A DNA stretch of 6,963 bases from Oscillospiraceae bacterium (GTDB lineage: Bacteria > Bacillota > Clostridia > Oscillospirales > Ruminococcaceae), in assembly GCA_017394475.1 (NCBI GenBank), contig JAFPYQ010000333.1, forward strand, positions 1 to 6,963. The letters are read 5' to 3'. Under the pieces are notes generated by a model. It was not told the DNA's origin, did not search any database, and saw nothing but the letters and a program-made list of their open reading frames with translations. Numbering within the stretch: position 1 is the stretch's first letter; every line of letters starts with the position of its first letter. Shown piece after piece: positions 1 through 5,775 of this stretch. Position numbers and translations under genes: made by a program.

Positions 1-57
1 CTTACCGAAAACAGTGAGGAATACAGACTGATAACCATAGATCAGGAAACGAAGTGA
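1..57 (+). CDS. 3' end of an upstream gene, possibly hrcA
   Basis: Frame 1 is open from the left edge and ends at TGA (55-57), giving an 18-residue tail that ends in LITIDQETK. It stops 34 nt before the preferred grpE start, so it reads as the preceding gene of the same operon. In Bacillota the gene directly upstream of grpE is normally hrcA, the heat-shock repressor that binds CIRCE operators. That identity is inferred from position only, because the visible tail carries no diagnostic HrcA motif. No CIRCE element (TTAGCACTC-N9-GAGTGCTAA) is visible here, as expected if the operon promoter lies further upstream. Confidence 0.45.
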   Translation, partial: LTENSEEYRLITIDQETK

Positions 58-76
58 TGATATGAAAAAGAAAAAA

Positions 77-82
77 AGGAGG
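77..82 (+). promoter_or_regulatory. Ribosome binding site deciding the grpE start
   Basis: AGGAGG lies 9 nt before a GTG at 92. It is inside the reading frame if the upstream ATG at 62 is used, and that ATG has only weak purine matches before it (GAAG at 51-54). The site favours GTG 92 as the true start. Confidence 0.7.
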
Positions 83-91
83 ATCAGCGCC

Positions 92-718
92 GTGGCAGAA
101 ACAAAGGCAGAGGAGATAAAGAAGGAAGATACCGCCTCTGAAACGGAAGAAACAGTCACTAAGGAAGAAAACAGCACGGCAGACACCGCAGAAAATACAG
201 AGAACACAGCAGGTGGAGCGGCTGAAAAGCCCGCTGAGGAAGAAAAGAGCGAAAAAGAGCAGGAAGATCCCGCTAAGGAGATCGAAAAGCTCACAAAGCA
301 GCTTGCTGATGAAAAAGAGCGTTATCTCAGGCTCGATGCCGAATACTACAATTTCAGGCAGCGCAGCGTGAAGGAGAAATCCGAGGCATACGAGAGCGCA
401 GCAGCAGATGCCGCAAAGGAGATAATCTCCGTCATAGACAATTTTGAAAGGGCCATGGCTGCACAGTGCAGCGATGAGAACTTCAAAAAAGGCGTGGATA
501 TGATCTTCAAGCAGTACCTCGCCATACTCGACAAGTTAGGCATAAAGGAGATAGAGGCAGAGGGCAAGACCTTCGACCCCAACTTCCACAATGCAGTTAC
601 CAGTGTCGAGGATGAGAATTTAGGTGAAAACACCGTTGCAGCAGTCCTGCAGAAGGGCTACACCACAGCTTCGGGCAAGGTCATCAGACCCGCAATGGTC
701 TCGGTGGCAAATCCGTAA
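92..718 (+). CDS. grpE: GrpE, nucleotide exchange factor for DnaK
   Basis: GrpE is the cytoplasmic co-chaperone that releases ADP from DnaK and so resets the Hsp70 cycle. From the GTG start the protein is 208 residues, typical for the family; an in-frame ATG at 62 would add ten basic residues (MKKKKRRISA). Residues about 1-60 are acidic, low in complexity and probably disordered. A charged coiled coil follows (about 63-95, with LTKQLADEKERYLRLDAEYY), then the helical bundle. The C-terminal beta domain carries the GrpE signature: FDPNFHNAV, then GENTVAAVLQKGY, then VIRPAMVSVA near the end. dnaK starts 36 nt downstream, so the two are cotranscribed. The family assignment is secure; only the start is open. 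Confidence 0.96.
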   Translation: MAETKAEEIKKEDTASETEETVTKEENSTADTAENTENTAGGAAEKPAEEEKSEKEQEDPAKEIEKLTKQLADEKERYLRLDAEYYNFRQRSVKEKSEAYESAAADAAKEIISVIDNFERAMAAQCSDENFKKGVDMIFKQYLAILDKLGIKEIEAEGKTFDPNFHNAVTSVEDENLGENTVAAVLQKGYTTASGKVIRPAMVSVANP

Positions 719-754
719 AAAACAGAAAATCCAACACAGAAAGGATAGATATAT

Positions 755-2620
755 ATGAGCAAGATAATAGGTATAGACTTAGGTACAACAAATTCATGTG
801 TAGCAGTTATGGAAGGCGGTTCCGCAGTTGTTATCGCCAATTCCGAGGGTGCAAGGACTACTCCTTCCGTAGTAGGCTTCACCAAGACCGGTGAAAGACT
901 CGTAGGTCAGGTAGCAAAGCGTCAGGCTGTTACAAACGCAGAGAGGACCATCTCCTCCATCAAGCGCCACATGGGCTCTGATTACAAGGTAGAGATCGAC
1001 GGCAAGAAGTACACTCCTCAGGAGATCTCCGCTATGATCCTCCAGAAGCTCAAGGCTGATGCAGAGAGCTATCTCGGCGAGACAGTAACAGAGGCTGTCA
1101 TCACCGTTCCCGCATACTTCACCGATGCACAGCGTCAGGCTACAAAGGATGCAGGTCAGATCGCAGGCCTCAATGTAAAGAGAATAATCAACGAGCCCAC
1201 AGCCGCAGCTCTTTCTTACGGCATAGACAAGGAACAGGATCAGACCGTTATGGTATATGACCTGGGCGGCGGTACATTCGATGTATCCATCATCGAGATG
1301 GGCGACGGCGTACAGGAAGTTAAGGCAACAGCCGGCAACAACCACTTAGGCGGCGATGACTTCGACCAGAGGGTCATCAACTGGATGATCTCCGAATTCA
1401 AGGCATCCGACGGAGTTGATCTCTCCGGCGACAAGATGGCTATGCAGAGACTCAAGGAAGCTGCTGAGAAGGCTAAGATAGAGCTCTCCTCCACTCCTTC
1501 CTCCTCCATAAACCTGCCCTACATCACTGCAGATGCAACAGGCCCCAAGCACATGGAGCTCACTCTCACAAAGGCTAAGTTCGATGAACTGACATCCGAT
1601 CTCGTTGAGAGCACTATGGGTCCTGTCCGTCAGGCACTTTCCGATGCAGGCCTTTCACCTTCCGATATAAACAAGGTGCTCATGGTGGGCGGTTCTTCAA
1701 GAATACCCGCTGTTCAGGATGCAGTTAAGAAGTACATGGGCAAGGAACCCTTCAAGGGCATCAACCCCGATGAGTGCGTTGCCCTCGGTGCTGCTCTCCA
1801 GGGCGGTGTGTTCACAGGTGATGTAACAGGCATGGTACTCCGTGACGTTACTCCCCTTTCACTCGGTATCGAGACCGCAGGCGGCGTATGCACAAAGATG
1901 ATCGAGCGCAACAAGGCTATCCCCATCAAGCATTCACAGGTATTCTCCACCTATGCCGACAACCAGACCGCTGTTGACATCAACGTTCTTCAGGGTGAGC
2001 GTGAATTCGCAAAGGACAACAAGCAGCTCGGCATGTTCAGACTCGACGGTATCGCTCCTGCTCCCAGAGGCGTTCCTCAGATCGAAGTAACATTCGACAT
2101 CGACTCCAACGGTATCGTTCATGTATCCGCTAAGGATCTTGGCACCGGCAAGGAGCAGAACATCACCATCCAGTCCTCCACCAACATGTCCAAGGAGGAT
2201 ATCGACAAGGCTGTCAAGGAAGCTGAGAGATTTGCCGAGGAAGACAAGAAGCGCAAGGAAGAGGTAGATACAAAGAATCAGGCTGAATCCCTCGTATTCC
2301 AGTCCGAAAAGGCTCTCAAGGACTTCGGCGACAAGATCACCGATTCCGACAAGGCTCCCGTACAGGCTAAGATAGACGAGCTCAAGAAGGCTATCGAAAG
2401 CGGCGACACTGCTGATATGAAGGCTAAAACAGATGCTCTCCAGCAGGCTGTATACGAGCTTTCCAGCAAGGTATACCAGCAGTCAGCTCCCCAGGGTGAC
2501 CCCAATGCAGCAGGTGCTCAGGGCTTTGACCCCAACGCAGCAGCAGGCATGAACGGCGGTGCAGCACAGGGCGGCAGGGATGACGGTTTCGTAGATGCCG
2601 ATTACACTGACGTAAAGTAA
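755..2620 (+). CDS. dnaK: DnaK, Hsp70 chaperone
   Basis: This is the ATP-driven Hsp70 chaperone that binds exposed hydrophobic segments of client proteins in the cytoplasm. It is 621 residues, full length for a Gram-positive DnaK. The nucleotide-binding domain (about 1-360) has IDLGTTNS at 7-14, the phosphate-2 motif [12 protein letters not shown], and [11 protein letters not shown]. After the linker the substrate-binding beta domain begins at [11 protein letters not shown], and a helical lid follows (about 480-580). The tail is rich in Gly, Ala, Asn and Gln and ends in DADYTDVK, the bacterial equivalent of the EEVD-like end. AAAGG (740-744) sits 10 nt before the ATG. Lysine is almost always AAG (one AAA seen), a bias fitting high expression. 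No damage is visible. Confidence 0.98.
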   Translation: MSKIIGIDLGTTNSCVAVMEGGSAVVIANSEGARTTPSVVGFTKTGERLVGQVAKRQAVTNAERTISSIKRHMGSDYKVEIDGKKYTPQEISAMILQKLKADAESYLGETVTEAVITVPAYFTDAQRQATKDAGQIAGLNVKRIINEPTAAALSYGIDKEQDQTVMVYDLGGGTFDVSIIEMGDGVQEVKATAGNNHLGGDDFDQRVINWMISEFKASDGVDLSGDKMAMQRLKEAAEKAKIELSSTPSSSINLPYITADATGPKHMELTLTKAKFDELTSDLVESTMGPVRQALSDAGLSPSDINKVLMVGGSSRIPAVQDAVKKYMGKEPFKGINPDECVALGAALQGGVFTGDVTGMVLRDVTPLSLGIETAGGVCTKMIERNKAIPIKHSQVFSTYADNQTAVDINVLQGEREFAKDNKQLGMFRLDGIAPAPRGVPQIEVTFDIDSNGIVHVSAKDLGTGKEQNITIQSSTNMSKEDIDKAVKEAERFAEEDKKRKEEVDTKNQAESLVFQSEKALKDFGDKITDSDKAPVQAKIDELKKAIESGDTADMKAKTDALQQAVYELSSKVYQQSAPQGDPNAAGAQGFDPNAAAGMNGGAAQGGRDDGFVDADYTDVK

Positions 2621-2637
2621 ATTTAATGATCTCATTA

Positions 2638-2670
2638 GCCGTCGGCCGCGTATCATGCGCTGTCGGCGGC
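2638..2670 (+). other. Hairpin between dnaK and the dnaJ-like gene
   Basis: GCCGTCGGC (2638-2646) pairs with GTCGGCGGC (2662-2670) over 9 bp including two G-U wobbles. After a C/T mismatch an inner 5-bp stem (GCGTA/TGCGC, one wobble) closes on a TCA loop. It begins 18 nt after the dnaK stop. A run of five T (2680-2684) follows about 9 nt later, too far for a standard terminator. It may protect or process the dnaK message, or partly attenuate transcription into the genes downstream. Its role is inference; the pairing is read directly. Confidence 0.55.
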
Positions 2671-2688
2671 ATTGATGGATTTTTGGTT

Positions 2689-3468
2689 ATGACAAATCTT
2701 GAAGAAATGAGCAATGCTTCATCCGATACGGGATATAACCGCATTCCCCCGAATTATTCCGACAGGCTCTCACGGAGTAGACGCGAAATCAGTTTCAGAA
2801 GCGACATAGACATCGAAACAGAGATGACTATCAGTTTCCTTGATGCCTGCAAGGGCGGAAAAAAGAATATAGAAGTAAATAAAAAAGAGTTCTGTACCGT
2901 ATGCACCGGCTCGGGAAAAAATTTCGATGTCTGCCCCGACTGTAAAGGCACAGGTATCGAGAAAACCGTAAGAAAGGGTATATTCGGCAAAGAGAACATA
3001 CCCTGCCAAAAATGCGGAGGGAGCAGAAAAATTGCCGTTTCTTCATGTCCCCGATGCAAAGGCTCCGGGAGCACGGAAGCTCTCTGCACCGTAGAGCTCA
3101 ATATCCCTGCAGGCATAGATGACGGACAGACACTTGTAGTAAGAGGGCAGGGAAATGTCAATGTTGCAAACAGGTCTTACGGTGATCTTCGTGTTCTGAT
3201 AAAAGTCACAGAACATCCTGTGTTCAGGCGGAACGAGTATGATATCCATGTAGATGTCCCCGTAAGCGAAGAACAATGCAGAAAAGGCGGACAGATCAAA
3301 GTTCCCTGTATCCACGGTGATATTATTATGTCCCTGCCGGAGAACACAAAATACAAAACGGTGTTCAGACTAAAGGGAAAAGGAATAATGAAGCTCAACC
3401 AAACTGAGCAGGGCGATGAATTTGTCAGGATCGTTGCCGCAGATTCCGCAAAATTTAACGAAAAATAA
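2689..3468 (+). CDS. J-domainless DnaJ paralogue (zinc-finger plus C-terminal domains only)
   Basis: From ATG 2689 this is 259 residues; the frame is open from ATG 2626, and numbering here uses that longer 280-residue form. Clear DnaJ homology starts at about residue 61 (DIETEMTISFLDAC). Four CxxC pairs follow (C90/93, C103/106, C127/130, C141/144), so both zinc sites can form, though the third repeat reads CQKCGGSR instead of CxxCxGxG. The beta-sandwich client-binding region runs from NIPAGIDDGQ (159-168) through FRLKGKG. The J domain, HPD motif and Gly/Phe region are absent, and the protein ends right after the second sandwich domain, without the dimerisation segment. It could hold or hand over clients but should not stimulate DnaK ATPase by the usual route. 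No strong ribosome site marks the start; GATGGA before 2689 is weak, and ATG 2707 is also possible. dnaJ starts 11 nt downstream. Lysine codons run 18 AAA to 5 AAG, unlike dnaK. Confidence 0.85.
   Translation: MTNLEEMSNASSDTGYNRIPPNYSDRLSRSRREISFRSDIDIETEMTISFLDACKGGKKNIEVNKKEFCTVCTGSGKNFDVCPDCKGTGIEKTVRKGIFGKENIPCQKCGGSRKIAVSSCPRCKGSGSTEALCTVELNIPAGIDDGQTLVVRGQGNVNVANRSYGDLRVLIKVTEHPVFRRNEYDIHVDVPVSEEQCRKGGQIKVPCIHGDIIMSLPENTKYKTVFRLKGKGIMKLNQTEQGDEFVRIVAADSAKFNEK
3098..3129 (+). repeat. Copy 1 of a 32-nt near-identical patch shared with dnaJ
   Basis: This segment matches 4162-4193 in dnaJ at 31 of 32 bases. It encodes NIPAGIDDGQ plus flanking bases in both genes. The surrounding alignment uses many different synonymous codons, so the patch stands out. 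Confidence 0.75.
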
Positions 3469-3479
3469 TCGAGGTAAAT

Positions 3480-4646
3480 ATGGCTGAAAAACGTGATTTT
3501 TACGAGGTTCTTGGGATCAGTAAGGGAGCCTCCGACGATGAGATAAAAAAAGCCTATCGTGCGTGCGTAAAAAAATATCATCCCGACCTGCACCCCGATG
3601 ACAAAGAGTGCGAGGAAAGGATGAAGGAGGTCAACGAGGCTTATGAGATCCTTTCCGATCCCGAAAAGAAACAGCGCTACGATCAGTTCGGCCATGCCGG
3701 AGTTGACCCCACCTACGGCGGCGGAGGCGGTTTCAGCGGTTTCTCAGGCGGGATCTCTCCGGAAGACCTGGGGGATATATTCGGCTCGTTCTTCGGCGGT
3801 TCCGGGTTCGGCTCCTCAACAAGGAGCAACCCCAACGCTCCCAGACGCGGACAGGATATACAGACAGAGGTCACCATCTCATTCATGGATGCCTGCAACG
3901 GTCGTTCCATGGATGTCCGCGTAAACCGCACAGAGCAGTGCGATATATGTAACGGTTCCGGTGCAGCTCCCGGTACATCTCCCGTATCCTGCGGTGAATG
4001 CGGCGGTACAGGTGTTACAAATACCGTACAGAGAAGCATTTTCGGCATGATGAACACACAGCGCCCCTGCGCACGCTGTGGAGGCAAGGGCAAGGTCGTT
4101 ACCTCTCCCTGTTCAAAATGCCGCGGTACAGGCCGTGTCACCACGCAGAAGACAGTCACTGTCAATATCCCTGCAGGCATTGATGACGGACAGGTGCTCA
4201 AGGTACGCGGTCAGGGCAACTCGGGCATGAACGGCGGTGCAGCCGGCGATCTCCATGTAGTTATCAACGTCCGTGAAGACCCCATATTCGAGCGCGACGG
4301 CTACGATATAAACACGGAGATACCCATCACCTACATGCAGGCGGTCCTGGGCGATGAGATCGTTGTTCCCTGCATAGACGGCAAGGTGAAGTACACCATC
4401 CCCGAAGGCACACAGTCCGGCACTATATTCCGTCTCAGGGGCAAGGGTGTAAGGAAAATCAACCGCAGCGACAGGGGCGACCAGTATGTCAAGGTCGTTG
4501 TGGAAGTTCCCAAGGGGCTCAACAAGACTCAGAAGGATCTGCTCAAAAAGTTTGAGGAATCTTTGAGCGAGCACAACTACCGCAACCGCAAGAGCTTCTT
4601 TGATAAGATGAAGGATCTTCTCAACAGTGATATAGGCAAAAAGTGA
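3480..4646 (+). CDS. dnaJ: DnaJ, Hsp40 co-chaperone
   Basis: DnaJ captures unfolded clients and uses its J domain to trigger ATP hydrolysis by DnaK. At 388 residues it is a complete class A Hsp40. The J domain spans about 5-70 with HPD at 34-36. The Gly/Phe-rich linker (about 71-120) holds the conserved DIFGSFFG stretch. The zinc region has four intact CxxCxGxG repeats (C154/157, C171/174, C197/200, C211/214). Two beta-sandwich domains follow, with NIPAGIDDGQ at 229-238, IPEGTQSG and FRLRGKG. VEVPKGLNKTQKDLLKKFEE forms the start of the dimerisation segment, and a basic tail ends the protein. GAGGT (3471-3475) lies 4 nt before the ATG. The gene ends TGA followed at once by two in-frame TAA triplets. 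This is the full-length copy against which the upstream J-less gene is judged. Confidence 0.97.
   Translation: MAEKRDFYEVLGISKGASDDEIKKAYRACVKKYHPDLHPDDKECEERMKEVNEAYEILSDPEKKQRYDQFGHAGVDPTYGGGGGFSGFSGGISPEDLGDIFGSFFGGSGFGSSTRSNPNAPRRGQDIQTEVTISFMDACNGRSMDVRVNRTEQCDICNGSGAAPGTSPVSCGECGGTGVTNTVQRSIFGMMNTQRPCARCGGKGKVVTSPCSKCRGTGRVTTQKTVTVNIPAGIDDGQVLKVRGQGNSGMNGGAAGDLHVVINVREDPIFERDGYDINTEIPITYMQAVLGDEIVVPCIDGKVKYTIPEGTQSGTIFRLRGKGVRKINRSDRGDQYVKVVVEVPKGLNKTQKDLLKKFEESLSEHNYRNRKSFFDKMKDLLNSDIGKK
4162..4193 (+). repeat. Copy 2 of the 32-nt near-identical patch
   Basis: This is the dnaJ copy of the patch at 3098-3129. The single difference is ATT versus ATA for the isoleucine of PAGID. The two copies lie in direct orientation 1,064 nt apart. 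Confidence 0.75.
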
Positions 4647-4650
4647 TAAT

Positions 4651-4689
4651 AAAAGAAGTACAGAAAGCCTCTCTTTCTGTACTTCTTTT
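4651..4689 (+). terminator. Intrinsic terminator of the dnaK operon
   Basis: A perfect 17-bp inverted repeat (4651-4667 and 4673-4689) closes on a 5-nt loop and ends in TTTT. It starts 4 nt after the dnaJ stop codon. The A-rich left arm mirrored by a T-rich right arm could also work, less well, for transcripts arriving on the - strand. Confidence 0.92.
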
Positions 4690-4775
4690 GTCTTCGAGTG
4701 CATCGGACGTATTCAGACAGTGATATCCTTACACGAACATTCTGTATCCGGTATCAATGAATACGGGGAACAATA

Positions 4776-4813
4776 CAGCGCAGCACTTACCCTTTCGGAT
4801 AAGTGCTGCGCTG
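4776..4813. other. 14-bp perfect inverted repeat in the convergent intergenic region
   Basis: CAGCGCAGCACTTA (4776-4789) pairs perfectly with TAAGTGCTGCGCTG (4800-4813) around a 10-nt loop. It lies between the convergent dnaJ and zinc-ribbon genes. Neither strand has a solid T run next to it; the - strand continues TATTGTT. A terminator or 3'-end stabiliser for the zinc-ribbon transcript is likeliest. It is not a CIRCE operator: the core and spacing differ. Confidence 0.5.
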
Positions 4814-4837
4814 CTGTCTATCGTGGGAGTTCATCAT

Positions 4838-4876
4838 CTGCGGCCTTTGAAAGACCGCAGCGAATCAGCTTGATTC
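4838..4876 (-). terminator. Two short hairpins at the 3' end of the zinc-ribbon gene
   Basis: On the - strand, GAATCA/TGATTC (4862-4876, 3-nt loop) overlaps the stop codon. CTGCGG...CCGCAG (4838-4860) follows, with an inner CTTT/AAAG extension and one mismatch. Neither has a T tract, so these are weak terminator candidates. They may act together with the larger hairpin at 4776-4813. Confidence 0.35.
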
Positions 4877-5486
4877 AGGCATCCTCGGATGTAACGTCGT
4901 CATCTGCTACAACAACTTCTACCGAGATGCTCTCTTCGGTCTCCTCTGTCTCCTCTTTTGCCTCTTCCTCTGCAGGCTCTTCTGCCTTCGGAGGTTCGGG
5001 CTTAACGAGCTTTGCACCGCACTTGCCGCAGTAATCATACTCGGAGGAGATCTCTGCGCCGCATTCCTGGCATATTACTACGCCCTTTAAGAATCTTACC
5101 TGTGTCCTGATATCCTCGATGTTCTTCTCCTTCTCGAGAGCGCTCTTAACGAGTGCGCCGAGCTCATCAGCGGGATCAAGCTCCTCGATAACTTCATAGT
5201 TCTTCTTGTTGGTCTCATAGAACTTCTTGCCTATCTCGGAATAGAGATTGTCAAGAGCCTTCTGCTCGGAAGCTGCCTTATATGTGAGCTTGATGACCTC
5301 GGAACCATTCTTGGTCCTGTCGGATACGTCCTTGCCTGCTGATGTGATGTTTTCTACAAATTTTTCAAACATTTCGTTTTCCTCCATATTCATTATTGTA
5401 TCAGTAAATACCTTCATTTCGGATGCTACATTGTCCGCAACCTTATCAATCTCCGAGCATACCTGCTCAATAAGATCATCAAGCAT
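4875..5486 (-). CDS. Zinc-ribbon protein with helical N-terminus and acidic tail
   Basis: From ATG 5486 this is 203 residues with no signal peptide or membrane segment, so it should be cytoplasmic. Residues about 1-130 are charged and helix-prone, likely coiled coil (KNYEVIEELDPADELG and similar). A zinc ribbon follows: CQECG at 139-143 and CGKCG at 153-157, with four cysteines in CxxC-N10-CxxC spacing. The last 40 residues are strongly acidic with Pro and Glu repeats. The core from residue 39 (MFEKFVENITSAGKDV...) resembles small clostridial zinc-ribbon proteins of unknown role; that likeness is from memory. GGAGGG (5493-5498) sits 6 nt before this ATG, but a second strong site precedes an in-frame ATG at 5372 and would give 165 residues. 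It is transcribed towards dnaJ and is not part of the chaperone operon. No specific function can be assigned. Confidence 0.85.
   Translation of the reverse strand: MLDDLIEQVCSEIDKVADNVASEMKVFTDTIMNMEENEMFEKFVENITSAGKDVSDRTKNGSEVIKLTYKAASEQKALDNLYSEIGKKFYETNKKNYEVIEELDPADELGALVKSALEKEKNIEDIRTQVRFLKGVVICQECGAEISSEYDYCGKCGAKLVKPEPPKAEEPAEEEAKEETEETEESISVEVVVADDDVTSEDA
5381..5385 (-). promoter_or_regulatory. Internal ribosome binding site before an alternative start
   Basis: On the - strand GGAGG lies 7 to 8 nt before ATG 5372, in frame with the longer form. It may allow a 165-residue product lacking the first 38 residues. Confidence 0.45.
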
Positions 5487-5508
5487 TTTCAACCCTCCGT
5501 TCGTTAAC

Positions 5509-5558
5509 AATGGGTCGTTTGTAATCAATGATTATATTATACATTGTAAACGACCATT
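5509..5558 (-). promoter_or_regulatory. Long inverted repeat over the promoter, candidate operator
   Basis: The arm at 5509-5530 and the arm at 5542-5558 are imperfect reverse complements sharing AATGG, TCGTTT and AATG blocks. The cores GGTCGTTT (5513-5520) and AAACGACC (5548-5555) are exact. One arm fills the -35/-10 spacer, the -10 box sits in the middle, and the other arm covers the expected start site. This layout suits a repressor that binds both half-sites; a leader hairpin is less likely because the start site would fall inside the second arm. The regulator is not identifiable here. Confidence 0.5.
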
Positions 5559-5564
5559 TGTCAA
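5536..5564 (-). promoter_or_regulatory. Consensus sigma-A type promoter of the zinc-ribbon gene
   Basis: On the - strand TTGACA (5559-5564) and TATAAT (5536-5541) are both perfect matches with exactly 17 bp between them. Transcription would begin near 5529, leaving a leader of about 43 nt before ATG 5486. A/T-rich sequence with A tracts lies upstream (to about 5620) and could act as an UP element. Confidence 0.9.
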
Positions 5565-5643
5565 TAAACAGGGGCGTTTTTTCATTAAACTTTGATTTTT
5601 CTAATGTTTTTCTAATCTTTACAGTGGATAATAAGAAGCAGAA

Positions 5644-5774
5644 AAGCCGTACAGACCAAGCACAAAACGCCTCGGGAGCGCATCCCGGGGCGTTGGTCAC
5701 ATGTCATACTATTCAGTGTATCATTAAAACAGATCTGATACTGTTCTCCGTTGTACTCAAGTGCTGTACGGCTT
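5644..5774 (-). other. Potential structured element closed by an 11-bp stem
   Basis: AAGCCGTACAG (5644-5654) and CTGTACGGCTT (5764-5774) are perfect reverse complements 109 nt apart. On the - strand the first arm begins 1 nt after the CPBP stop codon, and the last arm runs into TTTT. Between them lie a stem CAGTATCA/TGATAC-CTG with a 2-nt bulge (about 5716-5745) and the terminator-like hairpin at 5666-5694. Together they could fold as a three-way junction in the 3' region of the CPBP transcript. A small mobile or repeated palindromic element is an alternative. No known RNA family is recognised. Confidence 0.4.
5662..5694 (-). terminator. Terminator-like hairpin after the CPBP gene
   Basis: A 12-bp stem (5666-5677 with 5683-5694, one non-Watson-Crick position) encloses a 5-nt loop. 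On the - strand it ends in GCGTTTTG, a short T tract. It lies 82 nt beyond the CPBP stop, and no T tract follows on the + strand. It should end transcription before the zinc-ribbon promoter. Confidence 0.65.
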
Positions 5775-5775
5775 G

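Noticed and set aside
794..1345. Long - strand open frame antisense to dnaK (183 codons)
   Set aside because: It is a shadow of the strongly biased dnaK codons, with no ribosome site and no domain. Such antisense frames are common opposite dnaK.
3177..3695. Hydrophobic - strand open frame across the J-less gene and the start of dnaJ
   Set aside because: It overlaps two well-supported + strand genes, and its apparent hydrophobicity follows from antisense reading of charged codons.
4783..4806. AGCACTTA...TAAGTGCT considered as a CIRCE heat-shock operator
   Set aside because: CIRCE is TTAGCACTC-N9-GAGTGCTAA; the arms and spacing differ, and the site lies downstream of the operon, not at a promoter.
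4720..5034. + strand Ser-rich open frame opposite the zinc-ribbon gene
   Set aside because: It is the antisense of the acidic Glu-rich tail, which reads as Ser codons; it has no ribosome site and spans hairpins.
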